From NCBI GenBank assembly GCA_964452915.1, contig CAYVNW010000008.1:5694-69693 (forward strand): a stretch of DNA of 64,000 nt, given 5' to 3'. The notes under the pieces were generated by a model. The model was given only the letters and a program-made list of their open reading frames with translations. It made no database searches and had not been told where the DNA came from. Both the position numbers and the translations under genes were made by a program. The stretch is from Colivivens sp964452915. GTDB taxonomy: Bacteria > Bacteroidota > Bacteroidia > Bacteroidales > Bacteroidaceae. Below are positions 61,518 to 64,000 of this stretch, piece by piece; within the stretch, counting starts at the first letter, position 1, and each line of letters starts with the position of its first letter.

Positions 61518-62486
61518 ATGAAACAACATCTATATATAGGTAAGACACTTGGGGCATTCTTCCTTGTGTTGCTGACCATGCCCCTCGGGCATGCACTGAT
61601 GATTCTGATGGAACACTTCATGCAGCCCACCCTGCTGCACTACAGTGCGTTCTTCATGGGTTTCGCAGGATTCATACTGACCATCGTAGGTGTGTTTGTC
61701 CATGGCGACACCAAGCAAACCCTCTTCGGACTGTTCGGCGGACTCCTGTTCTGGACTGGATGGGTCGAGTTTTTGTTAGCCTACTACGCACAACGCTACG
61801 GAGTACACTGCGACCTGACAGGCAACGGAGTGGTACAAACCACAACGACATACGTCAACGGGATCGGAGTAAGTCACGAGTTCCTCATCAATGGCATACC
61901 ACTCGAAGACTACAGCCGGGAAGAACTCAAACTCATCCGAGGCAGCCGCCCCGAATACCTCATCATGCCGTCATCGTTCGGCTTCTTCATGATGTTCGCC
62001 TTTGTCTACCTCTTCTGCATACGCACAGGTTGCAACGCAATCAACTGGTGTCAGAAGAAACTGTTTGGAAGACGTCGCGACATCATTGTAGCACGCCCCA
62101 TGACACGCCACACCAGTATAGTCACCTTCATGGAACTCAACACCATGATGTGGATGCTCTACCTCGTGCTCATGTTCTGCTACGACCCCGTATTCCTTGG
62201 CAGCCGACACCCGGTCACCCTTGCTGTAGCCGTGGCATGCCTCGTAGGCTCTTTCTTCATGTTCAAGCGGGAACTGAAGATCGGAGCATGGGGAGCCAAC
62301 ATACGCATGGCGATCGCTACGGTCATCGTATTCTGGTCGTTTGTCGAAGTAATGGCACGCAACGGATTTATGAAAGAGATATGGGTAGCACCCCTTGAGC
62401 ACCAGACAGAGATGTGGAGCATCCTCGGCACATTCATCGCGCTCATCGTGCTGCTGATAATATATTCAAAAAAGCGACACAAGTGA
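61518..62486 (+). CDS. Integral membrane protein of the haem operon
   Basis: A 322-residue inner-membrane protein with about seven or eight hydrophobic segments and a soluble loop at residues 95-150 between helices. I do not recognise the family. The frame continues upstream into hmuR, but M-K-Q-H-L-Y at 61518, 20 bases after the receptor stop, is preferred. Its last codons overlap the start of the PepSY gene (GTGA). Its place in the operon suggests handling of haem at the inner membrane, perhaps with the PepSY protein. Confidence 0.75.
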   Translation: MKQHLYIGKTLGAFFLVLLTMPLGHALMILMEHFMQPTLLHYSAFFMGFAGFILTIVGVFVHGDTKQTLFGLFGGLLFWTGWVEFLLAYYAQRYGVHCDLTGNGVVQTTTTYVNGIGVSHEFLINGIPLEDYSREELKLIRGSRPEYLIMPSSFGFFMMFAFVYLFCIRTGCNAINWCQKKLFGRRRDIIVARPMTRHTSIVTFMELNTMMWMLYLVLMFCYDPVFLGSRHPVTLAVAVACLVGSFFMFKRELKIGAWGANIRMAIATVIVFWSFVEVMARNGFMKEIWVAPLEHQTEMWSILGTFIALIVLLIIYSKKRHK

Positions 62487-62920
62487 AACGGATCACGTGG
62501 AAGAAATGGCATAAATGGCTTGGGATAATATTCTGCTTCTTTATTATAATGTTTGCAGTATCGGGCATCATACTCAACCACCGCAACACATACGGGAAAA
62601 TAAATGTAAGCCGCAAGTATTTGCCAAGTAAATTTCAATATACTAACTGGAACAACGGATTGCTCCGCGGCACCATATGCTGGGGCGACAGCATACTAGT
62701 GTACGGAGCCGGAGGCATATACCTCACCGACTCGCTGGCAGAAGACTACTACGACTTTAATGCCGGACTGCCAGAAAGTGCCGACTCACGCAACATACGC
62801 AGCATCGTACAGACACCCGACGGACACCTGTTTGCCGTAGCCCCGTACGACCTCTACACCTATACCGACAGCGTGTGGACGAATATGAGCCTTGGCAATC
62901 AGAGTGAATATGTCATCCAT
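62483..62920 (+). pseudogene. PepSY-associated membrane protein, 3' end lost
   Basis: Starts with GTG at 62483, overlapping the preceding stop, and encodes W-K-K-W-H-K-W-L-G-I-I-F-C-F-F-I-I-M-F, the first helix of PepSY-TM proteins, followed by S-G-I-I-L-N-H. These proteins usually have several helices and 350 or more residues and are inner-membrane reductases or iron-handling proteins. Here the homology stops at about residue 140; from about 62900 the frame runs antisense through the dehydrogenase gene and stops at 63202. So the gene is cut off by the junction near 62.9 kb. The exact breakpoint was not fixed. Confidence 0.7.
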
Positions 62921-63739
62921 AACAGCCTGTGTAGGGTAGTTGCTAAAAAAGCTCGACAAGAACACCCCGTTCGGGATATACTTGATCGGCTCAAAATGCT
63001 CCACAGTGAACACATTGCCAAGAATACCCGTATCGCACACATACCCAGGGCGGCAGACCGTAAGCATACTGTCGCGCAAAGTTTTAGGACCAATCAGTTC
63101 CAGCACCTTGTTAGGCGTGACAGGCAAATGCTTCCTGCTAATCAGTCCGTCATCCACCACACAGAAGTCAGCACCTGCCAGTCTCAGCCTGTCGAACGAT
63201 AACTCACTCCGGCACGTACCAATCACCGTAGCACCCATAGCCTTGCCCAACTGAACAGCCGCCTGTCCCACAGTGCTCGTTGCACCACGCACCATCAGCA
63301 CATCACCCTCATCCAGCAGCAAGCACTCACGCAGCGAACCATAAGCAGTAAAATAAGTTTCCGGCACTGCAGCAAGTTCAATCCAATCCATGTCAGCAGA
63401 GGCCCTGAACACATGGTCACGCGGCAGCAGGGCATATTACTCATAGCTACCGTTGAACGAGCGCCCCATGCCACCCATAAGTGCCACTACATGGTCTCCC
63501 ACCTGTAAATCCGAGTCCGATGGGTCCGCCACCTCGCCTGCACATTCAATGCCAGGCACGACTGGCGTGTTGATATAATCCTCGTCAGCCTCATACAACC
63601 TCAGCACGACCTCCGAATGGTTCATGCCCGCCGCATGAATCCTCACAAGCACCCATCCCGGCTGTACCTCAGGCATCGGAATTTGGCTCACCCGCAAGTC
63701 CTCAGCCTTGCAGCATCCATAAATAACCACAGCTTTCAT
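62886..63739 (-). pseudogene. Zinc-type alcohol dehydrogenase/quinone oxidoreductase, broken
   Basis: The N-terminal part (63739-63440) has M-K-A-V-V-I-Y-G, H-A-A-G-M-N-H-S-E-V and G-I-E-C-A-G-E-V, a medium-chain dehydrogenase of the quinone oxidoreductase type. An in-frame TAA at 63437-63439 interrupts it after G-S-Y-E; the same frame goes on with Y-A-L-L-P-R-D-H-V and the nucleotide motif G-A-T-S-T-V-G-Q-A-A-V. The homology ends near I-R-P-H, at the junction with the PepSY gene, leaving about 30 C-terminal residues missing. The start Met follows a promoter. Both the stop and the truncation argue it is dead. Confidence 0.75.
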
Positions 63740-63762
63740 GAGCGTCTAATACATTGTTACGG

Positions 63763-63793
63763 CAAATATAAAAAGTTTATTTTATTTATGCAA
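63763..63793 (-). promoter_or_regulatory. Promoter of the broken dehydrogenase gene
   Basis: On the minus strand, TTG (63791-63793), a 20-base spacer and TATATTTG (63763-63770), 23 bases before the ATG at 63739. Confidence 0.65.
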
Positions 63794-63952
63794 GTTATTC
63801 ACCCGTTTTGTGTACAAACCAACAAAAATTTCACAAAAATAGTGGTGACAAAGCTTTCATCTCGATTAAAAACAGAGCATTTCCACATGAACCCTATTGT
63901 TCGTTAACGTACAGATTAGCGGAATAGACTATTTATTTGAATGGAAATAAGC

Positions 63953-64000
63953 GTGCAAGCCGAACGCAGAGCTAAACTTGTTTAAGCTATGCTGAGGCGC
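63953..64000 (+). repeat. Dispersed intergenic repeat with hairpin, copy 2 (cut by window end)
   Basis: GTGCAAGCCGAACGCAGAGC and on to the window end, similar to 670-720. Its hairpin is GCA-G-AGCT (63966-63973) with AGCT-A-TGC (63985-63992). Relative to copy 1, a C-G pair has become T-A by paired changes. By analogy a promoter and gene are expected just past the window. The preceding 63794-63952 shows no gene. Confidence 0.6.

Noticed and set aside
62921..63202. C-terminal extension of the PepSY frame
   Set aside because: It is antisense to conserved dehydrogenase sequence and has no PepSY features.
1..64000. tRNA, rRNA genes and CRISPR arrays
   Set aside because: Reading the intergenic stretches on both strands gave no cloverleaf with TTCRA arm, no rRNA signature and no regularly spaced direct repeats.

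Overview
The window looks like chromosome of a gut or oral Bacteroidales bacterium, most likely Prevotella or Segatella. The reasons are promoters of the Bacteroidota type (TTTG, about 19 nt, TAnnTTTG), a short RpoD without region 1.1, a TamL-type outer-membrane lipoprotein, the dpp5-type S9 peptidase, HmuY/HmuR haem uptake, DUF2023, and calycin-like secreted proteins with the NLAGQRV...KGIxIxNGKKxxxK tail. It is mostly housekeeping sequence. No rRNA, tRNA, CRISPR array, transposase or phage gene was seen.

Layout. 1-527: end of an ABC-F ATPase gene entering from the left. 0.6-2.1 kb: a DUF2461 protein and a lipoprotein. 2.1-3.5 kb: a divergent anaerobic oxidative-stress operon (rubrerythrin, thioredoxin, superoxide reductase). 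3.9-7.3 kb: a GNAT enzyme, then a secreted dockerin-tagged metallopeptidase-like protein with a lipoprotein flavodoxin. 7.5-14.0 kb: a plus-strand run of AICAR transformylase, a small basic protein, serS, an NfnA-NfnB fusion, a nucleoside phosphorylase and free-Met-sulfoxide reductase. 14.1-17.6 kb (minus): an orphan protein with a paralogue at 46 kb, then rpoD, an exported protein and a clostripain-like lipoprotein. 17.7-25.8 kb: nth, pgk, and a run of a binding-protein-like lipoprotein, TPR protein, SpoU methyltransferase and TamL. 26-36.5 kb: aspS, yidC, then a peptide-scavenging group (DPP5-like peptidase, MFS carrier, two POT transporters). 36.6-39.4 kb: an FAD protein and recA. 39.4-46.5 kb (minus): a Dna2-like nuclease-helicase, DUF2023, a periplasmic nitroreductase, guaA and the second orphan paralogue. 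46.7-50.4 kb (minus): the dTDP-L-rhamnose operon rmlADCB. 50.4-51.2 kb: a gene-free stretch with a probable small RNA and a row of hairpins. 51.2-56.2 kb: pyrF, uvrA and an M64 peptidase. 56.2-57.5 kb: gene wreckage (broken DUF4105 gene fused to a foreign C-terminal tail). 57.6-62.9 kb: a haem-uptake operon (calycin-like protein, HmuY, HmuR, membrane protein, PepSY protein). Its last gene is cut off at about 62.9 kb by a convergent zinc-type dehydrogenase gene that is itself cut off and carries an in-frame stop. 63.8-64 kb: a dispersed repeat matching one at 0.7 kb.

No wholly new protein system stands out. The observations most worth following are the short promoter-to-terminator RNA locus at 50.75-50.86 kb and the hairpin array after it, the dispersed repeat whose hairpin shows compensatory changes (684-714 and 63966-63992), the orphan paralogue pair with conserved upstream DNA, the Dna2-like nuclease-helicase next to recA, and the rearrangement junctions at about 57.1 and 62.9 kb. 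Start codons were often decided by promoters: several longer open frames begin inside a TAnnTTTG box and were shortened.
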